The notes: generated by a model not told the origin, from the letters alone. Positions 8,977 through 16,500 are shown, counted from the stretch's first letter. The stretch: DNA of 64,000 nt from Dysosmobacter acutus (GCF_018919205.1 NZ_JAHLQN010000001.1:2170001-2234000), one strand, 5' to 3'. Made by a program: numbers and translations.

Positions 8977-10005
8977 ATGTACAGCTTTGCCAATGATTAC
9001 AGCGAAGGGGCCCACCCCCTTGTTTTGCAGGCTCTGGCCGAGACCAACTCAGAGCAGACCCGCGGCTACGGTCTGGACGATTACTGCGCCGCGGCGGCGG
9101 ATGCCATCCGCTCCCTCTGCACCGCCCCGGAGGCGGACATCCATTTTGTGGTGGGCGGAACCCAGGCGAATCTCCTGACCATCCACGCCTTCCTCCGCTC
9201 CTATGAGGCGGTGATTGCCGCCCACACGGGCCATATCAACGTCCACGAGACCGGCGCCATCGAGCTCACCGGCCACAAGGTGGCGGCGCTCCCCTCTGCC
9301 GACGGAAAGGTGACGCCGGCCATGGTGGAGCAGGCGGTGGCCGCCCACTCCTCAGAGCACATGGTGCATCCCCGCCTGATATACATTTCCAATACCACGG
9401 AAGTGGGTACACTTTACAGCAAATCAGAATTGGCCGCCCTGCGCAGATGCTGCGATGAGAATGGGCTTTTCCTCTACCTGGACGGTGCCCGCCTGGGCTC
9501 CGCCCTCACTGCGCCCGGAAACGACCTGACCTGGTCGGACCTGCCCCGCTATACCGATGCCTTCACCATTGGCGGGACCAAGAACGGCGCTCTGTTCGGT
9601 GAGGCGGTGGTTCTGGTGCGGGAGAGCGTCAAGGATCATTTCCGGTACTATATGAAGCAGCGGGGCGCCATGCTGGCCAAGGGCCGTCTCTTAGGCGTCC
9701 AGTTCCAGGCTCTTTTGAAGGACGGCCTCTATCTGCATCTTGCGCGTCACGCCAACGAGCAGGCCGCCCGCCTGAGGGAGGGCATCTCCGCCCTTGGGTA
9801 CGAGCTGTCCTACCACTCCCCGTCCAATCAGATCTTCCCCGTCTTCCCCAACCACGTGGCCGAACGCCTTGCCTCCTCCTACGACTTCACTGTGGACGCG
9901 CCGGTGGGACCCCGCCGGACCCGGGTACGGCTGGTCACCAGCTGGGCCACCGAGGCCCGGGATGTGGACCGCTTTTTGGAGGACCTGGCCCAAATCCATT
10001 CTTAG
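8977..10005 (+). CDS. ltaE: Low-specificity L-threonine aldolase family protein
   Basis: A fold-type I pyridoxal-phosphate enzyme of the threonine aldolase / beta-eliminating lyase family, expected to split L-threonine or L-allo-threonine into glycine and acetaldehyde in the cytosol. The 342-residue length fits. The N-terminus MYSFANDYSEGAHP, the YLDGARLGSAL stretch (aspartate that contacts the PLP ring) and the PLP lysine in TIGGTKNGAL (Lys202) are in the right order. The ATG at 8977 follows AAAGGGGAG; an earlier in-frame ATG lies upstream of the promoter and is rejected. It stands alone, with its own promoter and a strong terminator. Substrate preference cannot be decided from sequence. Confidence 0.88.
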   Translation: MYSFANDYSEGAHPLVLQALAETNSEQTRGYGLDDYCAAAADAIRSLCTAPEADIHFVVGGTQANLLTIHAFLRSYEAVIAAHTGHINVHETGAIELTGHKVAALPSADGKVTPAMVEQAVAAHSSEHMVHPRLIYISNTTEVGTLYSKSELAALRRCCDENGLFLYLDGARLGSALTAPGNDLTWSDLPRYTDAFTIGGTKNGALFGEAVVLVRESVKDHFRYYMKQRGAMLAKGRLLGVQFQALLKDGLYLHLARHANEQAARLREGISALGYELSYHSPSNQIFPVFPNHVAERLASSYDFTVDAPVGPRRTRVRLVTSWATEARDVDRFLEDLAQIHS

Positions 10006-10010
10006 CAGAA

Positions 10011-10038
10011 GCCGCCCAGAAAAATGGGCGGCTTTTTT
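10011..10038 (+). terminator. Intrinsic terminator after the threonine aldolase gene
   Basis: GCCGCCCA and TGGGCGGC pair as an 8-bp stem with an A-rich loop, followed by six T residues. Confidence 0.85.
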
Positions 10039-10097
10039 GTGGGTTTTTCCCGGCGGCGTTGTATGATAGAGTAGAGACAAGAGAAAGGAGGCTGGAT

Positions 10098-10631
10098 ATG
10101 GAGGATGCATCCATTGTGGAGCTGCTGCGCACCCATCAAAGCGAGGGCCTGGAGCAGCTGCTGAGCCGCTACAGCGGCTTGATGCACTACGTGATCGGCG
10201 GTATCCTCCGCCATCCTCAGGAGGTGGAGGACTGTTACAATGAGGTGTGCCTGTGCCTGTGGCAGAAGATGGACACCTATGACCCGGAAAAAGCGTCCCT
10301 TGCAACCTATCTGACCGCTGTGTCAAGAAATATGGCCCTGAACCGCCTCAAATCCATACAGCGGCGCAGCGCCCATGAGACGCAGGAGGAACCCGCCTCC
10401 GTCGGTACGCCCGAGGACGCGCTGATGCGCAAGGAGCAGCTGGAGCAGCTTAAGGCCCTTGTCGCCCGCATGGACCATAGGGACCGGCAGCTCTTTTACC
10501 GGAAATACTATTACATGCAGCCCATGGCGCAGATTGCCGCCGAAATGGGCCTGTCCCTCCGCGCGGCTGAGGGGCGGCTCTACCGGCTGCGCAAGCGGCT
10601 GCAGGAGGAACTGGGAGGTGACGCTCTATGA
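10098..10631 (+). CDS. ECF-type RNA polymerase sigma factor
   Basis: A 177-residue sigma factor with region 2 (about 25-90, with DCYNEVCLCLWQKMDTYDPEKASLATYLTAVSRNMA split over the helix pair) and region 4 (about 115-170, with a helix-turn-helix in MAQIAAEMGLSLRAAEGRLYRLRKRL). No region 3 is present, so this is the ECF class. The ATG at 10098 follows AAAGGAGG by six bases. The stop overlaps the next gene by four bases, making a coupled sigma / membrane-protein pair of the kind expected for a sigma and its membrane regulator. The signal and regulon are unknown. No convincing sigma-A -35 is seen upstream, consistent with autoregulation, though that is inference. Confidence 0.85.
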   Translation: MEDASIVELLRTHQSEGLEQLLSRYSGLMHYVIGGILRHPQEVEDCYNEVCLCLWQKMDTYDPEKASLATYLTAVSRNMALNRLKSIQRRSAHETQEEPASVGTPEDALMRKEQLEQLKALVARMDHRDRQLFYRKYYYMQPMAQIAAEMGLSLRAAEGRLYRLRKRLQEELGGDAL

Positions 10632-12016
10632 ATGAATGGGAGAAGTTTGACCGTTCCCTGTCCGAATCCCTGGAGGAGTTCCCGCCCCTGGAGGAAGCGG
10701 TGCAGGAGATCACCCCCTGGCGCGGCGCCATCGACCGCATTGTGGCAGGACTTTTGCTCACCTCCATCACGCTGAATTTTTTCAATCTCCAATATATTCT
10801 GCCGGCTGTCGGCGCCATGCAGCTCTATCTTGGATTCCGCACACTGCGGGGCAACAACAAGTGGTTTCGAATTTCCTCCTGTTTGGCACTTTGTGAAGTT
10901 ATTTTGATTTACGTTGGTAATGTGCTTTGCGCCACGCCCTATGCCGCCTCCAGTCTGGCTGGCACAGTCCATGGGGCGGCGGGCGCCGCCGTCACCTTCC
11001 TGTTGTTCTTCTGCTTCCGCCGGGCCCTACAGGAGGCTTTCCACGCGGTTGGAAGAAAACAGGAGGATGATCCGCTGTTGGGTGCCATGATCTGGTACGC
11101 CGTCATACTCATTCTGGCCCTGTGGCTGCCCAACATCGGTCTTTTGGGCGGCGTCATAGTCCTTGTGGCCTATGTGCTCATCCTCCGCTCGCTCAGCCGC
11201 GTCTCCGATTCGTTGGATGTCTGCGGCTATTCGGTGCAGGCCTCCCCTGTGCGCCTGAGCAGCGGCCTTTTACAGCGCTGGTACTACCTGAGCCTTCTGG
11301 TCCTGGTGGTGGGCTGCACCTTGTATTTCAACCACGTGCCGGTGGAAAAGCAGTCCTTTACAGCTCCAACGGACGTGGAGGAAAATCTCCTTCAGATTGG
11401 TTTCCCCTCAGACCTGTTGGAGCGCTTGGACGATGCGGAGCGGCAGCGGCTTGATAGCGCGGACTGGTGTTTTACCGCCCGGGATCAGGAAAACGGCGGT
11501 GACCGGGAAAAGACAAAGCTGCGCTTTGATACGGTGATCGTACGGACCGGCGATCTGAGCTATCGCATTTACTCCTTTTTTACCCTGGAGGAGACCACCC
11601 TCCGCTCCAACTGGCAGAACATCGCAAATGTAAATCCGGACTATCAGCCGGATATCCACCCCTCCTCCTATCCTTCGGACTTCACCTGCCGGATTCTTTG
11701 GACCTCCGATGGGCAGCCATATTACGGAGACGTGGAAGTGGACAGCCGGACCTACTACGATTTCTTCGGCGATTCCCACGCCCTGCCCACGGTTCGCTTC
11801 AGCTACCCCTTCTTCTCGGAAGACCGCTGCGGCTATATGGCCTACAACCTGAATGTGCCCGCCGAATGGACCGTCTTCTGGACCGGATTTTGCTACGACA
11901 TGCCGGTGTATACCAACCTGTTCCCCTACAGCGCCGACCCGGCCAGCCACTGGAACAGCGACTGGTACGGCGGCAGCTACACCTCTTTGCGCCTGGATGA
12001 GTCGGGAAACCCGTAA
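10628..12016 (+). CDS. Polytopic membrane protein coupled to the ECF sigma factor; possible anti-sigma
   Basis: I do not recognise a family. The 462 residues begin with a short acidic cytoplasmic stretch (about 1-32), then roughly six or seven membrane segments up to about residue 240 (LLLTSITLNFFNLQYILP and AAVTFLLFFCF among them), followed by a soluble, presumably extracellular domain of about 220 residues rich in Tyr, Asp and Ser. Its start overlaps the sigma gene's stop (ATGA), which is the main reason to suspect an anti-sigma or sensor role; no known zinc anti-sigma or RsgI motif is visible. A strong terminator closes the two-gene operon. Confidence 0.6.
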   Translation: MNEWEKFDRSLSESLEEFPPLEEAVQEITPWRGAIDRIVAGLLLTSITLNFFNLQYILPAVGAMQLYLGFRTLRGNNKWFRISSCLALCEVILIYVGNVLCATPYAASSLAGTVHGAAGAAVTFLLFFCFRRALQEAFHAVGRKQEDDPLLGAMIWYAVILILALWLPNIGLLGGVIVLVAYVLILRSLSRVSDSLDVCGYSVQASPVRLSSGLLQRWYYLSLLVLVVGCTLYFNHVPVEKQSFTAPTDVEENLLQIGFPSDLLERLDDAERQRLDSADWCFTARDQENGGDREKTKLRFDTVIVRTGDLSYRIYSFFTLEETTLRSNWQNIANVNPDYQPDIHPSSYPSDFTCRILWTSDGQPYYGDVEVDSRTYYDFFGDSHALPTVRFSYPFFSEDRCGYMAYNLNVPAEWTVFWTGFCYDMPVYTNLFPYSADPASHWNSDWYGGSYTSLRLDESGNP

Positions 12017-12024
12017 GCGGCCGC

Positions 12025-12060
12025 AAAAACCCCTCCCTTTTAAAAAGGGAGGGGTTTTTA
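12025..12060 (+). terminator. Strong intrinsic terminator
   Basis: A long stem pairs AAAAACCCCTCCC with GGGAGGGGTTTTT around an A/T-rich loop, followed by further T residues. It isolates the sigma operon from the SOS-type promoter just downstream. Confidence 0.9.
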
Positions 12061-12077
12061 TTTTTTCTGATTTTCTC

Positions 12078-12106
12078 TTGACACGAACGCTTGTTCGATA
12101 TATAGT
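12078..12106 (+). promoter_or_regulatory. Promoter of the SOS-type operon
   Basis: TTGACA (12078-12083), exactly 17 bp, then TATAGT (12101-12106): near-consensus sigma-A. Most of the spacer is taken up by a LexA box. Confidence 0.85.
12084..12097. promoter_or_regulatory. LexA (SOS) box inside the promoter
   Basis: CGAACGCTTGTTCG is a perfect CGAAC-N4-GTTCG palindrome, the Gram-positive LexA site described for B. subtilis. It starts directly after the -35 hexamer, where bound LexA would block RNA polymerase. Confidence 0.8.
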
Positions 12107-12113
12107 ATGTATA

Positions 12114-12126
12114 GAACAAATATTCG
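12114..12126. promoter_or_regulatory. Possible second, weaker LexA half-matching site
   Basis: GAACAAATATTCG differs from GAAC-N4-GTTC at one position and lies just after the expected transcription start. It could be an auxiliary site; on its own it would not be called. Confidence 0.35.
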
Positions 12127-12144
12127 ATACGGAGGATTTGACTT

Positions 12145-12267
12145 ATGAGTGGCTGGACCTTTCTTTTCATCCTGATCGGCGCCGCTTTCCTGACGGTGCA
12201 GCTGTTTCGCCTGATCGACCTCATTGAGCGGCCTGAGCGCCGCCGTGTACGCCGCCGCGCCGCCTGA
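12145..12267 (+). CDS. 40-residue single-pass membrane peptide, first gene of the SOS-type operon
   Basis: A short open frame: ATG at 12145, ten bases after a GGAGG site, stop at 12265-12267, three bases before the radical SAM gene. The product begins MSGWTFLFILIGAAFLTVQL, a hydrophobic helix of about 18 residues, and ends in a very basic tail (RPERRRVRRRAA). The layout is one membrane segment with a cationic cytoplasmic tail. Small SOS-induced membrane peptides are known elsewhere as division inhibitors (YneA, SidA) or toxins (TisB); nothing here proves either role, and similarity to them is in size, topology and regulation only. The strong ribosome site, tight spacing and LexA-box promoter make it a likely real gene. 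Confidence 0.7.
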   Translation: MSGWTFLFILIGAAFLTVQLFRLIDLIERPERRRVRRRAA

Positions 12268-12270
12268 GTC

Positions 12271-13536
12271 ATGGATCTGCTGGAGAAGCTGACCATTCTC
12301 TCCGATGCGGCCAAATACGACGCCGCCTGCACCTCCAGCGGCAGCAGGCGCGGCTTCCGGCAGGGCTATATCGGCAATACCTCTTCCTCTGTAGCGGGAT
12401 GCTGCCACAGCTTCTCCGCCGACGGTCGATGCGTTACGTTGCTGAAAGTGCTGATGACCAACTGCTGCGTCTATGACTGCAAGTACTGTGTCAACCGCCG
12501 CAGCAACGATGTCCGCCGCACCGCGTTTACGCCGGAGGAGCTGGCGGAGCTGACCATCGGCTTTTACCGCCGGAACTACATCGAGGGGCTTTTTCTCTCC
12601 TCCGGCGTACTCCGCTCTCCGGACTACACCACGGAGCTGATGGTCCGGTCATTGACCATCCTGCGCCAGCAGTACCGCTTCAACGGCTATGTCCACGCCA
12701 AGGCCATTCCCGGCACCTCACCGGAGCTGGTGAGCCAGCTGGGCCTGCTGGCGGACCGGCTCTCCGTCAACATCGAACTGCCCTCTGAGTCAGGGCTGAA
12801 GACTCTGGCTCCGGATAAGACAAAGCAGGCCATCTTCACCCCTATGCGCCAGATTCAGCAAAAGAACCTGGAAAACCGGGAGGAACTGGTCAAATACCGC
12901 CACGCGCCGAAGTTTGCTCCCGCCGGGCAGAGCACCCAGCTGATTGTAGGCGCCACCGCTGATTCAGACCTGCACATCCTCTCCCTGACCCAGGGGCTGT
13001 ATGACAAGTATCAACTCAAACGTGTGTTCTACTCCGCTTATGTGCCTGTTGTGGAAAACGCTCTGCTGCCTTCCAAAGAGACCAAGCCGCCCCTGCTGCG
13101 GGAGCACAGACTCTATCAGGCCGACTGGCTGCTGCGGTTTTACGGCTTCCGGGCGGAGGAACTGTTGGACCAGGAGCATCCGGATTTCAACCCCCTGGTG
13201 GACCCAAAATGCAGCTGGGCCCTTGCCCATCTGGACTTTTTTCCGGTGGAGGTCAACTCGGCCGACTATGAAGCGCTGCTGCGCATCCCCGGCGTGGGCG
13301 TTCGCAGCGCCAAACGCATCCTGGTCTCCCGCCGGGCCGGACCGCTGCATCACGAGGATTTGAAGAAGTTGGGCGTGGTGATGAAGCGGGCCCAGTACTT
13401 CCTGACCGCATGCGGAAAGATGGCGGAGGGCCTCCGCTTCTCGCCGGACAGCCTGCTGCAGGGGCTGATCGCGGCGGAGCGGCCCTCCCTGCCTCTTCCC
13501 CAGGCGGAGCAGCTGTCCCTCTTTGACGCCGGATGA
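12271..13536 (+). CDS. Radical SAM protein with C-terminal helix-hairpin-helix, putative DNA modification/repair
   Basis: A 421-residue radical SAM enzyme. The 4Fe-4S motif is CVYDCKYC (Cys66, Cys70, Cys73), and a helix-hairpin-helix DNA-binding element (LLRIPGVGVRSAKRIL, about residues 336-352) sits near the C-terminus. This matches the family I know as TIGR03916, radical SAM proteins linked to a uracil-DNA-glycosylase-like partner and annotated as putative DNA modification/repair. The partner family (TIGR03915) is encoded directly downstream. The chemistry is unknown. A LexA box in the operon promoter independently ties it to DNA damage. The ATG at 12271 is only three bases after the peptide's stop, so translation is probably coupled. 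Expected to act in the cytosol on DNA; substrate not identified. Confidence 0.85.
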   Translation: MDLLEKLTILSDAAKYDAACTSSGSRRGFRQGYIGNTSSSVAGCCHSFSADGRCVTLLKVLMTNCCVYDCKYCVNRRSNDVRRTAFTPEELAELTIGFYRRNYIEGLFLSSGVLRSPDYTTELMVRSLTILRQQYRFNGYVHAKAIPGTSPELVSQLGLLADRLSVNIELPSESGLKTLAPDKTKQAIFTPMRQIQQKNLENREELVKYRHAPKFAPAGQSTQLIVGATADSDLHILSLTQGLYDKYQLKRVFYSAYVPVVENALLPSKETKPPLLREHRLYQADWLLRFYGFRAEELLDQEHPDFNPLVDPKCSWALAHLDFFPVEVNSADYEALLRIPGVGVRSAKRILVSRRAGPLHHEDLKKLGVVMKRAQYFLTACGKMAEGLRFSPDSLLQGLIAAERPSLPLPQAEQLSLFDAG

Positions 13537-13557
13537 ACTAAAACAAGGATGGATACA

Positions 13558-14406
13558 ATGTCTGAACTGGTCTATCTGTATGACGGCAGTTTTGAAGGGT
13601 TTCTCTGCTGCGTCTTTGAAAGCTATACAAGAAGAGAAGTCCTCACCGCTATTTACAGCGATGAGGACTTCGCACCTGTGCTGTTTGCCACAAGGACGGT
13701 GGAGACCGACCGGGCCCACGCACTGCGGGTCTACCGCAGTCTGGTCAAGATTTCGCCCCAGGCTGGAAACCTGATCCGCAAGGGGTTTCTGACCTGCCTT
13801 CCGGACCGGGAATACCGCCTGTATCTGCTGATCCGAAAGCTCTATCGGGTGGGCGCGCCGCTGCTCCGCCGTTTTTCCGACGAGGTTTGTTACCCTGTCT
13901 TTACCGCTGTCCGCCATCTGGAGGGCGAGGCTCATCTCCTGCGGGGATTCGTCCGGTTCTCCGAATTCTCCGGCATCCTGGGTGCTGAAATCGAGCCGAA
14001 AAACCGGGTGCTTCCCATCCTGCGTGGCCACTTCTGCGGCCGCTATCAGAATGAGACCTTCTTCATCTACGACCGGACTCACCACGAGGTGCTGCTCTAC
14101 GCCGACCGCAAATCGGAGATCCGTCCACTGGAGGATTTCGAGATGGCGCCGCCGGACGAGGAGGAGGCATCCTACCGCATCCTCTGGAAACGCTTCTATG
14201 ACACCATCGCCATTAAGGAGCGCTACAATCCCAAATGCCGCATGACGCAGATGCCCAAGCGCTATTGGAACACCATGACGGAGTTTCAGCCCCCTTCTTA
14301 TTTTAAGGCGAAAAATTCTCCCGCAGCCGTTGAAGGCCCCGCCGCTCCAGGCGGGATACCTGCACCTGGGAGACTCCAAGCACCCGGGCCGCCTGCTCCT
14401 GAGTAA
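13558..14406 (+). CDS. TIGR03915-type DNA metabolism protein, partner of the radical SAM enzyme
   Basis: A 282-residue protein starting near LVYLYDGSFEGFLCCVFESY, the opening I associate with TIGR03915, always found next to the TIGR03916 radical SAM protein; in some bacteria the pair is joined with a uracil-DNA glycosylase domain. The second ATG (13558) is preferred because AAGGA overlaps the first one (13549). The family-like part appears to end near the RYWNTMTEF stretch at about 14290. The last ~40 residues are Pro/Ala/Gly-rich and read through the antisense of the sigF 3' end, giving a 104-bp tail-to-tail overlap. This tail looks like stop loss. Role: unknown step in DNA repair or modification, inferred from the operon and the LexA box. 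Confidence 0.8.
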   Translation: MSELVYLYDGSFEGFLCCVFESYTRREVLTAIYSDEDFAPVLFATRTVETDRAHALRVYRSLVKISPQAGNLIRKGFLTCLPDREYRLYLLIRKLYRVGAPLLRRFSDEVCYPVFTAVRHLEGEAHLLRGFVRFSEFSGILGAEIEPKNRVLPILRGHFCGRYQNETFFIYDRTHHEVLLYADRKSEIRPLEDFEMAPPDEEEASYRILWKRFYDTIAIKERYNPKCRMTQMPKRYWNTMTEFQPPSYFKAKNSPAAVEGPAAPGGIPAPGRLQAPGPPAPE

Positions 14407-15004
14407 AGCCTTTGAAAAAGCGGAGCAAAATGGTCATCCGCTCTTTTTCCGGCAGGCGGTCTATGGCCTCCCGGAGGGCAATTTTTTCCACCAGTCCCTC
14501 CTCCGGCGCCTCTCCGCCCAACACGCCCTCCAGCGTCAGCCCCTCAGCTATCTCCTGCTGCAGCGATTCCGGCGCCTCGGTGGCCAGGTCGATCTGGGCG
14601 ATCTCCTCCAGGCGCATTCCGGTGGCCTCCGCCAGTTCTGAAAGGACCGGCTCCCGGCCCAACTCCCGCCGCAGCCGCTCCCGTTCCCTGTAAAGCATTT
14701 GTCCTTGTTCCCGTATACTGCGGCATACTTTTACCGCTCCGTCGTCCCGCAAAAAACGACGGATTTCACCGGCGATTTTCGGCACGGCGTACGTGGAAAA
14801 GCAAGTGCCGTACTGGAAGTCGAATCCGCGGACCGCCTTCAAAAACCCAAGGCAGCCCAATTGGTAGAGGTCGTCCGACTCCACGCCGCGGCCGTAATAT
14901 CTCCGGACAATGCTCCAGATCAGCCCCGCGTTTTCCTTCAGCATCCGCTCACAGGCGTCCTGGTCCCCCTGTTGGGCGGCTTCCAGAAGCTCCTGAGCAC
15001 TCAT
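14303..15004 (-). CDS. sigF: Forespore sigma factor SigF
   Basis: First forespore-specific sigma factor of sporulation. The 233 residues carry region 2 (DLYQLGCLGFLKAVRGFD), region 3 and region 4 (FTQEQAARVLGVSQVQVSRLERR). Its identity is fixed by position: it is the last gene of a spoIIAA-spoIIAB-sigF operon with ATGA overlaps at each junction. SpoIIAB holds SigF inactive until SpoIIAA, dephosphorylated by SpoIIE, releases it in the forespore. The gene's 3' end overlaps the convergent TIGR03915 gene by 104 bp. Confidence 0.95.
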   Translation of the reverse strand: MSAQELLEAAQQGDQDACERMLKENAGLIWSIVRRYYGRGVESDDLYQLGCLGFLKAVRGFDFQYGTCFSTYAVPKIAGEIRRFLRDDGAVKVCRSIREQGQMLYRERERLRRELGREPVLSELAEATGMRLEEIAQIDLATEAPESLQQEIAEGLTLEGVLGGEAPEEGLVEKIALREAIDRLPEKERMTILLRFFKGFTQEQAARVLGVSQVQVSRLERRGLQRLRENFSP

Positions 15005-15438
15005 AGATGGGCCCGCACCGCGATCTTTCTGCGCATGACCACGGTGGTTCCCTTCCCCGGCTTGGAGCGAACCGTCAGATGATCCATGAAGCTTTCCATG
15101 ATGGTGAACCCCATACCGCTGCGCTCTTCCCCGCCGGTGGTGAACATGGGCTGGCGGGCCTGCTCCACATCCGGGATGCCGCGTCCCCAGTCCCGCACCA
15201 GGATTTCAAGGATGTTGCCCTCAAATATCCTGGCCCGTACCAGCACCTTCCCAAGTGAATCCGGATAGGCGTGGATGGTGGCGTTGGTCACCGCCTCGCT
15301 CACCGCCGTTTTGATATCGCCCAATTCGTCCAACGTGGGGTCCATCTGCGTGGCAAAGCCCGCCACAGCCACACGGGCAAAGCCCTCGTTGCTGCTGCGG
15401 CTCAAAAACTCCATGGATATGTAGTTGATTGCTTTCAT
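15001..15438 (-). CDS. spoIIAB: Anti-sigma F factor / serine kinase SpoIIAB
   Basis: A 145-residue GHKL-fold kinase that binds and inhibits SigF and phosphorylates SpoIIAA. The N-box (SEAVTNATIHAY), G1 box (DWGRGIPDVEQA) and G2 box (ERSGMGFTIMESF) that bind ATP are all visible. The ATG at 15438 overlaps the SpoIIAA stop by four bases and follows an AGGAGG-type site (TCCTCC on the plus strand at 15446-15451); the frame stays open further upstream without one. Operon order and overlaps match the classical spoIIA locus. Confidence 0.95.
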   Translation of the reverse strand: MKAINYISMEFLSRSSNEGFARVAVAGFATQMDPTLDELGDIKTAVSEAVTNATIHAYPDSLGKVLVRARIFEGNILEILVRDWGRGIPDVEQARQPMFTTGGEERSGMGFTIMESFMDHLTVRSKPGKGTTVVMRRKIAVRAHL

Positions 15439-15755
15439 TGTCTTTCCTCCTGTCGAATGGTCACAATGCGGCTGATCCCTGCCGCGTCCAGCACCCGCAT
15501 CGCCTGGGACGGCACGTTGCACAGCACCAGGTTCCCGCCGAACAGCTGCATTTTATGGTGTGCCCGCAAAATCAGCGCGATACCCGAGCTGTCCATAAAT
15601 GTGATGCCGGAAAAATCCAAAACAAGCCGCAGGGGCAGCGCCGCGTCTATTGCCAGATCCAACTCCCGCATGGCCCCCTTGGCGCCGCTGTGGTCCAGTT
15701 CTCCCCTGCATTCCAGCAGGAGGTTCCGGTCAACTGTTGTTGCATTGATTTTCAT
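15435..15755 (-). CDS. spoIIAA: Anti-sigma F factor antagonist SpoIIAA
   Basis: A 106-residue STAS-domain protein. The phosphorylation site is in ITFMDSSGIALILR, matching the MDSSG motif of SpoIIAA. When unphosphorylated it displaces SigF from SpoIIAB, switching on forespore transcription. The start at 15755 follows AAAAAGGAG by several bases. It is the first gene of the spoIIA operon. I looked upstream for a SigH promoter and found no convincing match, so operon control is inferred from family knowledge only. Confidence 0.93.
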   Translation of the reverse strand: MKINATTVDRNLLLECRGELDHSGAKGAMRELDLAIDAALPLRLVLDFSGITFMDSSGIALILRAHHKMQLFGGNLVLCNVPSQAMRVLDAAGISRIVTIRQEERQ

Positions 15756-15922
15756 GGAAACGCTCCTTTTTGGTAAATTATTCCCCGATTTCGATGATAG
15801 CATGTCCGCCTTCCGGTTTTTTGTCGAAACCTCTATCCATTGGATCGGGAAATCAAAAATTGCCGTATTTTTTGCCGCAAATATATCTGATCCGCAGACC
15901 CATGACCTTCAGGCATACACAT

Positions 15923-15951
15923 TTGACTCACCGGGCGGAATGTGATAGAAT
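15923..15951 (+). promoter_or_regulatory. Promoter of the yjdF leader
   Basis: TTGACT (15923-15928), a 17-bp spacer and TAGAAT (15946-15951) with a TG just upstream. Transcription would start near 15958, just before the riboswitch. Confidence 0.65.
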
Positions 15952-15961
15952 GCCGCTGCAA

Positions 15962-16062
15962 AGATAAAAACACGGTCCGGTTGGTAGTCCGGGCGTCCCC
16001 TTCTGGGATCAGTAACCTGCCTCCTTGGTTGTCCCTTCTTTGTGTAAAGACAGTAAGGAGGA
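15962..16062 (+). ncRNA. yjdF-type riboswitch (azaaromatic sensor) leader, candidate
   Basis: The 110-base leader of a yjdF-like gene contains the blocks GGTTGGTAGTCCGG and CAGTAACCTGCC, which I associate with the yjdF RNA motif known to bind azaaromatic compounds. CCTCCTT (16020-16026) is exactly complementary to the ribosome site AAGGAGG (16055-16061), so the likely output is sequestration of the Shine-Dalgarno. The match is from memory and not from a covariance model. Confidence 0.72.
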
Positions 16063-16069
16063 ATTTGCC

Positions 16070-16489
16070 ATGGAAGAAAACGGTTCAAGTCTCACGGTGT
16101 TTTTTGATCCCCCGTTTTGGGTGGGCGTCTTTGAGCGTTGGTCGCAGGGCAGATGGGAAGCCTGTAAAGTCGTCTTTGGCGCGGAGCCAAAAGAGGGCGA
16201 GCTCTACGGGTTTTTGCTCAGGCACTACGATCATCTCCGCTTCAGCCCGTCTGTGGAGGGCTTTTGCAGTGCCAATAAAGCCTCCAATCCCAAACGGGCC
16301 CAGCGGCAGGCGGAAAGGCTGCTCTCCTCTTCCGGCGTGGGCACCAAGGCCCAGCAGGCACTTCAGCTCTATCGGGAGCAGTGCAAAATAGAGCGCTCAG
16401 TCCGCGTGCGGGCCAGGCATCAGGCGGAAAAAGACCGTCGATTCGATCTGCGCCAGAAAAAGCGCCGGGAAAAACACAAGGGGCATTGA
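16070..16489 (+). CDS. yjdF: YjdF-family protein (DUF2992)
   Basis: A 139-residue protein with the YjdF layout: an N-terminal beta-rich part (SSLTVFFDPPFWVGVFER, GELYGFLLRHYDHLRFSP) and a strongly basic C-terminal helix (RRFDLRQKKRREKHKGH). B. subtilis YjdF has no settled biochemical function; its gene is controlled by a riboswitch responding to azaaromatics, suggesting a detoxification role. The same arrangement appears here. The ATG follows AAGGAGGA by about eight bases. It is a single gene closed by its own terminator. Confidence 0.85.
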   Translation: MEENGSSLTVFFDPPFWVGVFERWSQGRWEACKVVFGAEPKEGELYGFLLRHYDHLRFSPSVEGFCSANKASNPKRAQRQAERLLSSSGVGTKAQQALQLYREQCKIERSVRVRARHQAEKDRRFDLRQKKRREKHKGH

Positions 16490-16500
16490 CTTCATATGGC

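Noticed and set aside
12964..14379. A 471-residue antisense frame across the radical SAM and TIGR03915 genes
   Set aside because: It spans two genes that are clearly coding on the other strand and has no family features.
15756..15850. SigH-type promoter upstream of spoIIAA
   Set aside because: Looked for AGGANNT with GAAT at the right distance on the minus strand; no convincing match.
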